From Streptomyces sp. R21 (GTDB lineage Bacteria; Actinomycetota; Actinomycetes; Streptomycetales; Streptomycetaceae), in assembly GCF_041051975.1 (NCBI RefSeq), contig NZ_CP163435.1, positions 248,001 through 312,000 on the forward strand: 64,000 nt of DNA, written 5' to 3'. The notes beneath the pieces are model-generated. The model was not told where the DNA came from. It made no database searches and worked only from the letters and a program-made list of their open reading frames with translations. The position numbers and the translations under genes were made by a program. How positions within the stretch are numbered: position 1 is the first letter of the stretch; each line of letters begins with the position of its first letter. Below are positions 25,590 to 36,403 of this stretch, piece by piece.

Positions 25590-26716
25590 CGGCCCTCGCC
25601 CAGGTGCTCGGCGAAGGCCAGCAGGGCTTCGTACTGCTCCGCCAGGGAGGCGCTGTCGCCGTCGGGGTCCTTGAAGTAGAAGGCGAGTTCGGGGCGCGGG
25701 CCGCACAGGCCCCGTTCATGGGCACGGGCGAGGAGGCGGGCCAGGTCCAGGACCAGCGGCGCGGCGAGCGCGGAGTCGCAGCCCTGCCAGATCGTCTGCA
25801 GCACCATGCGGGTGCCCAGGAAGCCCTCGAACGCGACGTGGTCCCAGGCGGTCTTCCAGTCCCCCAGGGCCGGTACGTCGTCGATGTGCACCTCGCCCTC
25901 GGGCGCCGCGTCCAGGTTGTCGACGAGCACCCGGTTCTTGCCCGCGTTCTTGGCCGCCGCGGCCGCCGGGTCGGCCAGCACGGCGCCGTCGCCGCCGCCC
26001 AGCAGGTTCGTGCCCGACCAGGCCCGCACCCGCAGCGCCCGGGCGCGGAACATCGGGGCGAGCACGGAACGCAGCAGCGTCTGCCCGGTCTTGCCGTCGC
26101 GGCCCGCGTACGGCAGGCCCGAGGCCCGGGCGGCGGCGGCCAGTTGCGGGTGGTGCAGCCCGGCGGACGGGGTGAAGTTGGCGTAGGCGCAGCCCGCGCG
26201 CAGGGCGGCCGCCGCATACAGCGAGCTCGCCGGCCACTGCCCCCGGGCCGGTTCCGGTTCGGTCGAGGCGAGGTTGACGACGACCGTGCGGGCGACGCCG
26301 GTGGTGCGGGCGAAGTCGCGCAGGTCGGTGGCGAACGCCCCGATCAGCTGCTCGTGGTCGCGGTCGTCGCCGGGCAGCGGCCCGCCGGGACGGATCGCCG
26401 CGTCGGCGGCGGCCAGTTCGCCCTGCACGGCGGCGGGCAGCCAGTGCGGCAGCACCCCCTGCGCGGCGAGCTCGTCGGCCCGCTTGGCCAGCGGGGTGGC
26501 CGCCACGTCGTGTCCGCCGAAGACCAGCGAGGACAACGCCGGCAGGCCGCTGCCGGCGAGCGCGGCGCTCTCGGTGACCAGGCCGGCCGGCGCCAGCAGT
26601 CCGGCGGCCAGCGCCGCGCCGCCGGCGATGACCGTGGTGGCCACCGAGCCGCGGGCGCCGATCAGCCACACCCCCGTCCGTGCCGCAGCGGCAGGGGTCC
26701 TCTCGGGAAGTGACAC
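25586..26716 (-). CDS. myo-Inositol-1-phosphate synthase-like protein (first gene of ebo operon)
   Basis: A 376-residue member of the inositol-phosphate synthase family. A glycine-rich NAD site appears at once (VWLIGARGSVATTV), and later segments include VVVNLASTEPE, NFTPSAGLHHP, GRDGKTGQTLL and WSGTNLLGGGDG, all typical of the family. The GTG at 26716 is chosen because GGAGG lies 6 bases upstream; a GTG at 26740 is an alternative. Canonical ebo operons of algae and cyanobacteria have a dehydroquinate-synthase-like gene, so here an inositol-type cyclase may take that place. It would supply a cyclitol head group to the UbiA enzyme (inference). Confidence 0.82.
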   Translation of the reverse strand: MSLPERTPAAAARTGVWLIGARGSVATTVIAGGAALAAGLLAPAGLVTESAALAGSGLPALSSLVFGGHDVAATPLAKRADELAAQGVLPHWLPAAVQGELAAADAAIRPGGPLPGDDRDHEQLIGAFATDLRDFARTTGVARTVVVNLASTEPEPARGQWPASSLYAAAALRAGCAYANFTPSAGLHHPQLAAAARASGLPYAGRDGKTGQTLLRSVLAPMFRARALRVRAWSGTNLLGGGDGAVLADPAAAAAKNAGKNRVLVDNLDAAPEGEVHIDDVPALGDWKTAWDHVAFEGFLGTRMVLQTIWQGCDSALAAPLVLDLARLLARAHERGLCGPRPELAFYFKDPDGDSASLAEQYEALLAFAEHLGEGR

Positions 26717-27041
26717 GGACAGCCTCCAGGAGCGTCGCACCGCGGAATCGGCCAGCGGATTGCGGCCAGAATGCCGAGCCGGCCGGTGTGCGGGGGTCGT
26801 TCTCCGGCCGCTGTCGAGCGGCCGCCGAGCCGTTCCCCACCGCGCGCCGCGACCCCGGCGCCGGGCCCGCGACGGCGCCCGGCGCGTGCCGGGGTGCGCC
26901 GCTCCCCCGGCCCAACAGGCCCTGTCACCGGGGGCGTTCCAGCGCCGCTCCAGGGCGCGGCGAGGCTTTTGCCTACGGTGGTCCTACGGGTCCCTTCCGG
27001 CGGTTGGGACATACCTTGCGCGCCTGCCATGGAGGACTCTC
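26717..27041. promoter_or_regulatory. Divergent promoter region, ebo operon / alpH-like gene
   Basis: This 325-base gap lies between the ebo operon start (-) and the AlpH-like gene (+). It probably drives the whole ebo-hydrazine operon leftward and the AlpH-like gene rightward, which would co-regulate N-N supply and use. I see no clear operator palindrome. GGAGGACTC before 27042 is the AlpH-like ribosome-binding site. Confidence 0.55.
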
Positions 27042-28127
27042 ATGCCCGAATTGCCGCCCCCGAGCGTGGTCCGGGAAGCGGAAAAGGCCCGTGCGGAGCT
27101 TCAGCGGCGCAGCCGTGAACTCGCGCCGCCGCCCTTCGCCCTGCTGGAACTGGCCATGGGATCCATGGTCACGCAGGCCCTGTACGCGGCCGCCCGGCTG
27201 GGCATCGCCGAACAGCTGCAGGACGGCCCGCTGCCGCCCGAGCAGATCGCGCAGCGGGTGGGCGCGCACGCCGGGGCCGTGGAGCGGCTGCTGCGGCTGC
27301 TCGCCTCGCACGGCGTCTTCGAGGCAGGCGAGGACGGCGCCTACGCGCTGACGCCGATGGCCGACGCGCTGCGCGCCGAGCACCCGATGTCGATGCGGGA
27401 CATCGCCGTGCTGATGGGCGACCCCACGCACTGGGAGGACTGGAGCCACCTGATCGACTCGGTGGTCACCGGCGAGGCGAGCCTGCCCAAGCACCGGGGC
27501 ATGGGCGCCTTCGAGTACCTGGAGCAGCACCCCGAGTACGGGGAGGTGTTCATCCGGGGCATGGGCAACATGTCGGACACCGAGACCTGGCCGGTGCTCG
27601 CCGCCTACGACTTCACGCAGTTCGAGACGGTCGTGGACTTCTGCGGGGGCCGCGGCGGGCTGCTCGCCGGCATTCTGCAGCAGGCGCCGCAGACGCACGG
27701 CATCCTCTCCGACCCGCGGGTGGGGACCAACGGCGCGGCCGCCTTCCTGGCCGAGCAGGGGGTCGCGGAGCGCTGCCTGACGCACGCGGGCGGCCTGTTC
27801 GATCAGGTCGTGCAGGGCGGTGACGCCTACGTCCTCAAGCACATCGTGCACGACTGGCCCGAGGAACAGGCGCTGCAGATCCTGCGCAACGTCCGGGCGG
27901 CCATCACGCCGGGCGGCAGGCTGCTGCTGGTGGAGATGGTGCTGCCGCAGGGCGGCAACGAGCCGCACGCGGGCAAACTCGTCGACCTGTGGCTGATGCT
28001 GCTGGTGGGCGGCCGGGAGCGGACCGCGTCCCAGTACGCCGACCTGCTCTCCCGGGCCGGTTTCCGGCTGGAGCGGGTGGTGGAGACGGCGTCCTCGGTC
28101 AGCGTCATCGAGGCCGTGCCGGTCTGA
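27042..28127 (+). CDS. alpH: AlpH-like O-methyltransferase-fold enzyme (glutamylhydrazine coupling)
   Basis: A 361-residue protein with the fold of class I small-molecule O-methyltransferases: an N-terminal dimerisation and winged-helix part (LELAMGSMVTQALY), then a Rossmann domain. The SAM motif reads VVDFCGGRGGLL instead of the usual DxGGGxG. KHIVHDWPEEQ carries the catalytic histidine region. The kinamycin homologue AlpH does not methylate; it couples glutamylhydrazine to an angucycline quinone without SAM. The gene faces the ebo-hydrazine operon and is followed by a strong terminator. Ordinary O-methylation remains possible if the SAM site is functional. Confidence 0.82.
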   Translation: MPELPPPSVVREAEKARAELQRRSRELAPPPFALLELAMGSMVTQALYAAARLGIAEQLQDGPLPPEQIAQRVGAHAGAVERLLRLLASHGVFEAGEDGAYALTPMADALRAEHPMSMRDIAVLMGDPTHWEDWSHLIDSVVTGEASLPKHRGMGAFEYLEQHPEYGEVFIRGMGNMSDTETWPVLAAYDFTQFETVVDFCGGRGGLLAGILQQAPQTHGILSDPRVGTNGAAAFLAEQGVAERCLTHAGGLFDQVVQGGDAYVLKHIVHDWPEEQALQILRNVRAAITPGGRLLLVEMVLPQGGNEPHAGKLVDLWLMLLVGGRERTASQYADLLSRAGFRLERVVETASSVSVIEAVPV

Positions 28128-28149
28128 TCCCCGCGTTCCTGCTTTCCCC

Positions 28150-28192
28150 GCGGCCCCGGCCGTGCGTCGCTGCGACGTACGGCCGGGGCCGC
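28150..28192. terminator. Strong bidirectional terminator hairpin
   Basis: Perfect 14-bp arms (28150-28163 and 28179-28192) enclose a further CGTCG/CGACG stem with a CTG loop, so the stem reaches about 20 bp. It lies between the convergent AlpH-like gene and the flavin monooxygenase gene. Confidence 0.8.
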
Positions 28193-28304
28193 CGCCTTGC
28201 GCCGTACGCCGCCTGCCGGTTGCCGGTGCGGAGGTACGGCGTGGCACAGGCGCCGGCCCCGGCGGGCGCGAGAGCGCACACCGGGGCCGGGGGCGGCGGG
28301 AGGG

Positions 28305-29867
28305 TCAGCGGGCGGAACCGAACCAGCGCTGCAGGGCCGCCTCGAGGCCGCGGGCGGAGGAGCCGGCGAAGGCCACGTAGCCGTCGGGGCGCAGCAGGAC
28401 GGCGGCGGTGTCGGCCAGCGGGTCGGGGTCCTCGGTCTCGGCGGGTTTGGCCAGGACGGTCGCCACGTCCACCCGGTCGTGCCAGCCGGCGGCCACGCCG
28501 CGCAGGGCGGCGTCGTCGGCCAGGTCCAGCAGGACGCCGCGGGCGGGGTGCAGCAGAGCGGCGCTGGGTATCTCGCCGTCCGCGCCGGCCAGCAGCCTCG
28601 GCGGCATCCGGCGGCCCAGCAGGGGGTGGCCGTCGTGTGGTGCTGCGTCGCCGAGGTCGTAGCGGATGTCGAGGTGGCTGACGACGCCGGCGAGGTGGCG
28701 TTTGACGTCGTCGTGGCCGATGAGTTCGCCGAACAGCTCGCGCAGCGGGTCGGACTCGGTGCCGCCGAGGTAGAGGGTGCCCTGGGCGCGGGTGTTCATC
28801 AGCAGGCGGCGGCCGACCGGGTGGCGTTCGGAGTGGTAGGTGTCCAGCAGGCCTTGGGGGGCGTCGCCGCGGACGGCGGCGGCGAGTTTCCAGCCGAGGT
28901 TGGCGGCGTCCTGCACGCCGGTGCTCAGTCCCTGGCCGCCGGCGGGGAGGTGGATGTGGGCGGCGTCGCCGGCCACAAACACCCGGCCGCGCCGGTAGGC
29001 GGCGGCCTGGCGGGTGGCGTCGGTGAAGGAGCTCACCCAGGAGGCGTCGGCGGCGTGGATGTCCTCGCCGGTGATGTGCTGCCAGGCGTCGGCGATCTCC
29101 TGGAAGGTGACGGCCTGTTGGCGGTCCGGTGGCGGGGTCTGGTCGGGGCAGACGATGATGCGCCAGATGTCGTCGGTGAGCGGGGCGGACATCACCATGC
29201 CGCCGGGGAGGCGTTCGCCGAGGTGGCGGGCGCGCAGTGCGACGCCGGTGACGTCGGCGAGGTACATGCCGCGGGTGGCGTCGGTGCCGGGGAAGGCGAA
29301 GCCGGCCGCACTACGGACCCGGCTGGCGCCGCCGTCGCAGCCCACCAGGTAGGCGGCGCGCAGCGGGCGCAGGTCCCCGTCGGGGGTGCGCACGCTGATC
29401 TCGACACCACCGCCGCCGTCACCGCTGTCGCCGTCGCCGTCGCCGCTGTTGCTGTCGCTGTTGCTGTCGAGGGAGACGAACTCCCAGCCGCGGCGGAGGT
29501 CGGCGCCCAGCCGGCGGGCCCAGGCTTCCAGGACCGCCTCGGTGTGGCCCTGCGGGATGCCGCGGGCGCCGAAGTGGGCGCCGGGCAGCACGGTGAAGTC
29601 GAAGACGGTGCCGCCGAAGTGGCCCTGGGGGCTGGTCTGCAGCGTCTCGCCCTGGCCGAAGCCGGGCAGCAGGCCGCGCGCGTCGAACGTCTCCATGGCG
29701 CGGGCGGTGAAGCCCAGGCCGCGGGACTGCCCGGTGGGGGCGGCCAGCTTCTCGATCACGACGACGCGGGCCCCGCCGAGGCGCAGTTCGCCGGCGAGCA
29801 TCAGTCCGGTCGGGCCGGCACCGACGACGACGACGTCGGTGTCGGTGTCCGTCGCTGACCCATCCAT
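28305..29867 (-). CDS. FAD-dependent aromatic monooxygenase (AlpG-like position)
   Basis: A 520-residue class A flavoprotein monooxygenase of the aromatic hydroxylase type. The FAD motif VVVVGAGPTGLMLAGE is near the N-terminus, the middle motif reads LVGCDGGASRVR, and the second FAD motif reads FVAGDAAHIHLPAGGQG. A Ser/Asn/Asp/Gly repeat (near residues 131-155) inserts between FAD motif 1 and the DG motif. The start is the ATG at 29867 after AGGAAGGAC. It is the last gene of the core PKS operon. Homologues oxidise the angucycline core in kinamycin and jadomycin pathways. The carbon it hydroxylates cannot be deduced. Confidence 0.88.
   Translation of the reverse strand: MDGSATDTDTDVVVVGAGPTGLMLAGELRLGGARVVVIEKLAAPTGQSRGLGFTARAMETFDARGLLPGFGQGETLQTSPQGHFGGTVFDFTVLPGAHFGARGIPQGHTEAVLEAWARRLGADLRRGWEFVSLDSNSDSNSGDGDGDSGDGGGGVEISVRTPDGDLRPLRAAYLVGCDGGASRVRSAAGFAFPGTDATRGMYLADVTGVALRARHLGERLPGGMVMSAPLTDDIWRIIVCPDQTPPPDRQQAVTFQEIADAWQHITGEDIHAADASWVSSFTDATRQAAAYRRGRVFVAGDAAHIHLPAGGQGLSTGVQDAANLGWKLAAAVRGDAPQGLLDTYHSERHPVGRRLLMNTRAQGTLYLGGTESDPLRELFGELIGHDDVKRHLAGVVSHLDIRYDLGDAAPHDGHPLLGRRMPPRLLAGADGEIPSAALLHPARGVLLDLADDAALRGVAAGWHDRVDVATVLAKPAETEDPDPLADTAAVLLRPDGYVAFAGSSARGLEAALQRWFGSAR
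29405..29475. repeat. Trinucleotide-type repeat inside monooxygenase
   Basis: Runs of CGCCGTCGCCGTC and GTTGCTGTCGCTGTTGC repeat within the gene and encode an acidic Ser/Asn/Asp/Gly loop. The reading frame is preserved. Confidence 0.7.
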
Positions 29868-29961
29868 GGTTGTCCTTCCTGACGGTGGGGATCTTCGCCG
29901 CCGGAGCGGAATGCGCACGGCGGAGGGGCGGCGGCGGGCGGATCCGGGCGCGGCCCCGGGT

Positions 29962-31452
<1,491 letters not shown>

Positions 31453-31456
31453 GAGC

Positions 31457-32401
31457 TCAGGCCCGCTTCTGCTCGGCGTGGGCCTTGGCGTGGGCCAGGG
31501 TGGCGCTGCTGTTGGTGGACAGGGCGGTGTGCACGTAGGCGCGGGCGTCGGCGACGGTGGCGTCGGGGCCCAGGATGCGGGCGATGTTGTCGGTGTTGAG
31601 GGTGACGGTGTGCTGGGAGGAGGCGGTGGTGCCCTCGCCGGTGTCGGTGAAGATCCACTCTCCGGTGTGCAGGGTCATCAGGGCGGGCAGGGTGACCTGC
31701 TTGTAGGCGATCTTGTGGTGCGGGAAGACGACCCGGTAGGACTTGGTGGTGTGCGTGGAGCCGTCCTTGGCGCGGGTGTCCATCTCCAGTTCCTGCAGGC
31801 CGGGGGTGTCCTCGGTGAGGCGGACGGTGGCGACGTGCGGGAGCCGCTGGTCCCACAGGTGGGCCTCGTTGACGAAGTCGAAGGCGTCCTTGGCGCTGCC
31901 GGCGATGTGCACGGTGTCGGTGAAGGAGAAGGTCAGCTCCTCGCTGGCGGCGGCGTGTGCCCGCTCGACGTTTTCCTTGAGGGCGGCGAGTTCGGCGGTG
32001 CTGTTCTTGTCCACGGCCCGCTCGATCCACAGCAGGTCGTGCGGGTCGTCGCCGAGCGCGCTGTAGTCGTGCAGCAGGCGGACCTTGGCCTCCTGGGCGC
32101 CGAGCGGCTCGATGATCCAGGTGCCGCCCATGTGCTTGACGGGCGGCGCGGGGATCTCCTGGCGGAAGGTGATGGTCAGCGCCTTCGGGTCCAGGGTGCG
32201 CTGCGAGGTCCAGTCCTTGGGCGCGCCGTTGGCGGTGGCCCAGATGCGGATCCGTTCGGTGTCGCCCTGGGCCTCGATGCGGTCCACGTGGATGGTGGGC
32301 GGGAAGATCTGCGGCCAGTTGGTCACGTCCGCGAGCAGCTGGTAGACCGCGGCGGCCGGTGCGCCGATGGTGATGTCGTGCTCGACCTCACGCGTCGTCA
32401 T
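31457..32401 (-). CDS. Aromatase/cyclase, didomain (AlpE-like)
   Basis: A 314-residue didomain polyketide aromatase/cyclase with two START/SRPBCC folds. The first half has VEHDITIGAPAAAVYQLLAD and the second SFTDTVHIAGSAKDAFDFV. Such enzymes set the first ring of the poly-beta-ketone and aromatise it after C9 ketoreduction. It follows the ketoreductase gene, and its length is normal for the family. Confidence 0.9.
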   Translation of the reverse strand: MTTREVEHDITIGAPAAAVYQLLADVTNWPQIFPPTIHVDRIEAQGDTERIRIWATANGAPKDWTSQRTLDPKALTITFRQEIPAPPVKHMGGTWIIEPLGAQEAKVRLLHDYSALGDDPHDLLWIERAVDKNSTAELAALKENVERAHAAASEELTFSFTDTVHIAGSAKDAFDFVNEAHLWDQRLPHVATVRLTEDTPGLQELEMDTRAKDGSTHTTKSYRVVFPHHKIAYKQVTLPALMTLHTGEWIFTDTGEGTTASSQHTVTLNTDNIARILGPDATVADARAYVHTALSTNSSATLAHAKAHAEQKRA

Positions 32402-32482
32402 GGCGGCTTCCTCCTCGGTGAGTCGGTCGGATCGGTCGGTGATGACGGGGGCGCCCCCGGGGGGCTGGTGGTGCCGGGGGGG

Positions 32483-33271
32483 TCAGAAGTTGCCGAGGCC
32501 GCCGCAGACGTTCAGGGCCTGCGCGGTGATGGAGGCGGCGGTGTCGGAGGCCAGGTAGCCGACGAGGCCGGCGACCTCCTCGGGGGTGGAGTAGCGGCCC
32601 AGGGGGATCTTCGTCTGGAACTTCTGCAGGATGGCGTCCTCGGTGGTGTCGTAGGCGTCCGCGTAGCCCTGCCGCACGCGCTGGGCCATCGGGGTCTCGA
32701 CGTAGCCGGGGCAGACCGCGTTGACGGTGATGCCGGTGGGGGCGAGTTCGTTGCCCAGGGCCTTGGTGAAGCCGACGACGCCGTGCTTGGAGGCGGAGTA
32801 GGGGGCGCCCAGGACGACGCCCTGCTTGCCCGCCGTGGAGGCGATGTTGATGATCCGGCCGCGGCTCTTGGTGCGCATGCCGCCGGCGTTGAGGACGGCG
32901 CGGGTCACGCGGAAGACGCTGTGGAGGTTGGTCTCGACGACGTCCTGCCACAGCTCGTCGGTGAGGTCGGCGGTCACGCCGCCGCCGGAGCGGCCCGCGT
33001 TGTTGACCAGGACGTCGACGGGGCCGTAGCGGTCGACGGCCGCCTGCACGAACGCCTCCACGGAGGCGGTGTCGCGGACGTCGACGACGGCCCCGTCCAC
33101 CTGGAGGATCTCGGCCTGGAGGTCCTTGACGGTGTGCGCGACGTTCTCGGCGCTGCGGGCGCCGATGAAGACCTGGTGGCCGTTTTGGGCCAGCAGGCGG
33201 GCGGTGGCCAGGCCGATGCCGCTGGTGGCACCGGTGACGACGGCGACCCGGGGGGATGCGGTGGTGGGCAT
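32483..33271 (-). CDS. C9 ketoreductase (ActIII-like), AlpD-like
   Basis: A 262-residue short-chain dehydrogenase. The NADPH site TGATSGIGLATA, NNAGRSGGG, and the catalytic pair in YSASKHG with an upstream serine (INIAS) are present. The C-terminal NVCGGLGNF is typical of polyketide ketoreductases. It reduces the C9 carbonyl of the ACP-bound polyketide. AAGGAGG lies 8 bases before the ATG at 33271. It lies 14 bases after the ACP gene in the same operon. Confidence 0.92.
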   Translation of the reverse strand: MPTTASPRVAVVTGATSGIGLATARLLAQNGHQVFIGARSAENVAHTVKDLQAEILQVDGAVVDVRDTASVEAFVQAAVDRYGPVDVLVNNAGRSGGGVTADLTDELWQDVVETNLHSVFRVTRAVLNAGGMRTKSRGRIINIASTAGKQGVVLGAPYSASKHGVVGFTKALGNELAPTGITVNAVCPGYVETPMAQRVRQGYADAYDTTEDAILQKFQTKIPLGRYSTPEEVAGLVGYLASDTAASITAQALNVCGGLGNF

Positions 33272-33285
33272 GGTGTGTGCCTCCT

Positions 33286-33555
33286 TCAGGCTGCCTGGAC
33301 CGGCGCGAGCTGCGCGTTGACGACGTCGATGAAGGCGCGCGGCGTGTTGGCCTCGCCGACGGCCTCCTCGTCGAGGGAGATGCCGTACTCGCGCTCGATG
33401 AGGCTGCCCGCCTCCAGCAGCGCGAGGGATTCGTAGCCGATCACCTCGAACTCCGTGTCGAGGATGTCTGCGTCCAGGTCGACGCCTTCGGCCACGCCCG
33501 CGGCCTCCCGCAGGGTGCGCTTGAGGTCGTCGAGGGTGAACGGCTTGGTGGCCAT
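33286..33555 (-). CDS. Acyl carrier protein
   Basis: An 89-residue type II acyl carrier protein. The phosphopantetheine serine is at about position 43 in VIGYESLALLE. It is the only discrete ACP found in the window, so both KS-alpha/KS-beta pairs may have to use it. The ATG at 33555 follows a GGAC-type site. It lies between KS-beta and the ketoreductase. Confidence 0.93.
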   Translation of the reverse strand: MATKPFTLDDLKRTLREAAGVAEGVDLDADILDTEFEVIGYESLALLEAGSLIEREYGISLDEEAVGEANTPRAFIDVVNAQLAPVQAA

Positions 33556-33597
33556 GGTGGGGTCCTTTCGTCGGTGGTGTCGGTGCATGCGCGGGCG

Positions 33598-34812
33598 TCA
33601 GGCGGGGGTGCGCACCAGGACGGCGGAGTTGAACCCGCCGTGGCCGCGGGCCAGCACCAGTGCGCTGCGCACCGGGGCCGGGCGGGGTTCGGCGAGGACC
33701 AGGTCGAGCTGGTAGTCCGCGCACGGATCGATGTGCACGGCGGGCGGGATGACGCCGTCGCGCAGGCAGAGGAAGGCGGCGGCGAGGTCGAGGGCCGCGC
33801 CGCCGGAGTACAGGCGGCCGGTCATCGTCTTGGGCAGTGCGACGGGCACGCCGCGTTCCCCGAAGACGGCGGTGATCGCTTCGGCCTCGGCCAGGTCGCC
33901 GGCCGGGTCGCCGGCGCCGTCGGCGAAGACCACGTCGACGTCGGCGGCGTCCATGCCGGCATCGGCCAGGGCGGTCTGGATGGCCTGGCGCAGGGCGGGC
34001 GGGCGGCCGCTGCCGGGCCTGGGGTCGATGGTGGCGCCGTAGCCGGCGATCTCGCCGTAGACGCGGGCGCCGCGCTTGCGGGCGGTGTCCGCGTTCTCGG
34101 CGATGAGGACGGCGCCGCCCTCGCCGGGCACGTAGCCGCGCGCGTCGCGGTCGAAGGGCAGGTAGGCGCGGGTGGGGTCGTCGCTGGTGGACAGTTTGCC
34201 GGTGGACAGCTGGGCGACCCAGCCCCACGGGCAGACGGAGGCATCCACGCCGCCGGTGACGATCAGCGCGGTGCCCTTGCGGATCTGCCGGCGGGCCTGC
34301 GCGACGGCGTCCAGGCCGCCGGCGCCCTCGCTGACGACGACGCCGGAGGGGCCCTTCATGCCGTTGCGGATGGAGATCTGGCCGCTGTTGACGGCGTAGA
34401 ACCAGGCGAAGGACTGGTAGGCGGAGACGTACTGGCTGCCGCGGCTCCACAGGTTCTGCAGTTCGCCCTGGCCGAACTCGAAGCCGCCCGCCGCGGAGGC
34501 GGTGATGACGCCCATGTCGAAGGCGGGCAGCGCGGCGGGGTCGGCGCCGGCATCCGCCAGCGCCCAGTCGGTGGCGACCAGGGCGAGCCGGGTGACCTGG
34601 TCGGTCTGCGGCAGCAGCCGGCTGGGCAGGTGGTCCTCGGCGACGAAGCCGGGGACCTCGCCGGCCAGCTTGGCGGGGTAGGCGGCGGGATCGAAGCGGG
34701 TGATGCGGCCCAGGCCGTGCTTGCCGGCCAGCGTCGCCGACCAGTAGTCCGTAAGGCCCAGCCCGTTGGGCGCGGTGATGCCCAGGCCGGTGACCACGAC
34801 CGAGGGGGTCAT
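33598..34812 (-). CDS. Ketosynthase chain-length factor (KS-beta), core set
   Basis: A 404-residue chain-length factor. It lacks the active-site cysteine, as expected; the usual SEQAGGLDA segment reads [10 protein letters not shown], so even the conserved glutamine is replaced by glycine. Other landmarks are VCPWGW and LPKTMTGRL. It forms the heterodimer with KS-alpha that fixes chain length, probably a decaketide for an angucycline core (inferred from the neighbours). The start overlaps the KS-alpha stop by ATGA, the classic coupling. Confidence 0.93.
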   Translation of the reverse strand: MTPSVVVTGLGITAPNGLGLTDYWSATLAGKHGLGRITRFDPAAYPAKLAGEVPGFVAEDHLPSRLLPQTDQVTRLALVATDWALADAGADPAALPAFDMGVITASAAGGFEFGQGELQNLWSRGSQYVSAYQSFAWFYAVNSGQISIRNGMKGPSGVVVSEGAGGLDAVAQARRQIRKGTALIVTGGVDASVCPWGWVAQLSTGKLSTSDDPTRAYLPFDRDARGYVPGEGGAVLIAENADTARKRGARVYGEIAGYGATIDPRPGSGRPPALRQAIQTALADAGMDAADVDVVFADGAGDPAGDLAEAEAITAVFGERGVPVALPKTMTGRLYSGGAALDLAAAFLCLRDGVIPPAVHIDPCADYQLDLVLAEPRPAPVRSALVLARGHGGFNSAVLVRTPA

Positions 34813-36077
34813 ACGAGGCTCCTTTCGGGGCTGGCCAGCACCATGGCGCTCTGGAAGCCGCCGAAGCCGCTGCCGACCGTCAGCACCACGTCGATGAGCT
34901 GGTCGCGGGCGGTGACGGGGACGTAGTCGAGGTCGCACTCCGGGTCGGGGGTGTGCAGGTTGGCGGTGGGCGGCACCACGTCGTACTCCATGGCCAGCGC
35001 GGACGCGGCGATCTCGATGGAGCCGATCGCGCCGAGGGAGTGCCCGACCATCGACTTGATGGAGCTGACGGGGGTCTGGTAGGCGTGCTCGCCCAGGCTG
35101 CGCTTGAAGGCGGCCGTCTCGTGGCGGTCGTTCTGCTTGGTGCCCGAGCCGTGGGCGTTGATGTAGTCGATCGCGTCGGGGGCCAGCTGCGCCTCGGTCA
35201 GGGCGAGGCCGATCGCCTCGGCCATCTCCACGCCGTCGGGCCTAAGGCCCGTCATGTGGTAGGCGTTGGAGCGGGTGGCGTAGCCGGCGATCTCGGCGTA
35301 GATGTGCGCGCCGCGCTTGTGGGCGCTCTCCAGTTCCTCCAGGACGAAGAAGGCGGCGCCCTCCCCCAGCACGAACCCGTTGCGGGTGGCGTCGAAGGGC
35401 CGGGAGGCGCACTCGGGGTCGTCGTGGCGCGGGGTGGTGGCCTTGATGGCGTCGAAGCAGGCCATGGTGATCGGGGAGATCGGGGCGTCGGAGGAGCCGG
35501 CGATCACGACGTCCGCGGAGCCCTCCCGCACCAGCTCGATGGCGTAGCCGACGGAGTCGATGCCGGAGGTGCAGCCGGTGGAGACCACGGTGGAGGGGCC
35601 CTCGGCGCCCACCGCCCAGGCGACCTCGGCGGCGAACGAGCTGGGCACCATGAAGTCGTACAGGTGCGGGACGGCGTAGGTGTGGTCCACCGCGGCGAGC
35701 CGGCCGCCGTCGGACACGACGCGGTATTCCTGGTCCAGGCCCATGGTGGCGCCCACCGCGCTGCCCACCGTGACGCCGACCCGGTAGGGGTCCAGGGCGG
35801 CCAGGTCGATGCCGCTGTCGGCGACCGCGCCGCGGGCGGTGACCACGGCGAACTGCGCGGCCCGGTCCAGGCGGCGGACCTCCTGCGGGCTCAGTCCGTG
35901 CGCGTAGGGGTCGAAGTCGGCCTCGGCGGCGACCCGGGAGCGGAACGGGCTGGGGTCGAAGAAGGTGATGCCGCGCGTCGCGGTGCGGCCCTCGCTGAGC
36001 AGGTCCCAGAAGTTGCCCCGGCCGACCCCGCCGGGGGCGATCACCTCGATGCCGGTGATGACCACGCGCCGCCTCAC
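34809..36077 (-). CDS. Ketosynthase alpha (KS-alpha), core set
   Basis: A 422-residue type II PKS ketosynthase. The active-site cysteine is C169 in [12 protein letters not shown], and the catalytic histidine regions YINAHGSGT and [11 protein letters not shown] are present. It carries out chain elongation with malonyl-ACP. The GTG start at 36077 overlaps the cyclase stop (GTGA), and its own stop overlaps KS-beta (ATGA). Confidence 0.95.
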   Translation of the reverse strand: MRRRVVITGIEVIAPGGVGRGNFWDLLSEGRTATRGITFFDPSPFRSRVAAEADFDPYAHGLSPQEVRRLDRAAQFAVVTARGAVADSGIDLAALDPYRVGVTVGSAVGATMGLDQEYRVVSDGGRLAAVDHTYAVPHLYDFMVPSSFAAEVAWAVGAEGPSTVVSTGCTSGIDSVGYAIELVREGSADVVIAGSSDAPISPITMACFDAIKATTPRHDDPECASRPFDATRNGFVLGEGAAFFVLEELESAHKRGAHIYAEIAGYATRSNAYHMTGLRPDGVEMAEAIGLALTEAQLAPDAIDYINAHGSGTKQNDRHETAAFKRSLGEHAYQTPVSSIKSMVGHSLGAIGSIEIAASALAMEYDVVPPTANLHTPDPECDLDYVPVTARDQLIDVVLTVGSGFGGFQSAMVLASPERSLV

Positions 36078-36403
36078 GCCGACGCCTGCCAGGTGTAGAA
36101 GCGGGTGGCCATGGCGTCGGCCGGGGAGCGCCAGGTGGCGGGGTCGTAGGCCTCGATGAAGGGCTTCAGGTCCTCGCTGATGCCCGCGAAGCGCGGTTCG
36201 CTCTTGGCGGCCTCGATCAGAGCGCCGCCGTTGTCCTCGTCGAAGTCCTGCAGGTGGAAGTACAGGCCCCGGTAGGAGAACAGCTGGCGGCGCCGCGTTC
36301 CCATGCGGTGGGGCATGTCCGTCGCGTCGAAGTCGGCGAACAGCCGGGCCACGTCGTTGCTCGAGGCGGCTGCCATTCGGGCGACAATCAGCGTGCTGTG
36401 CAT
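36074..36403 (-). CDS. TcmI-family polyketide cyclase (AlpI-like)
   Basis: A 109-residue small polyketide cyclase of the TcmI type. Visible landmarks are [22 protein letters not shown] and ATRFYTWQA. These enzymes close later rings of aromatic polyketides. It lies directly upstream of KS-alpha with an overlapping stop/start, and GAGGAGC precedes its ATG. Confidence 0.9.
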   Translation of the reverse strand: MHSTLIVARMAAASSNDVARLFADFDATDMPHRMGTRRRQLFSYRGLYFHLQDFDEDNGGALIEAAKSEPRFAGISEDLKPFIEAYDPATWRSPADAMATRFYTWQASA

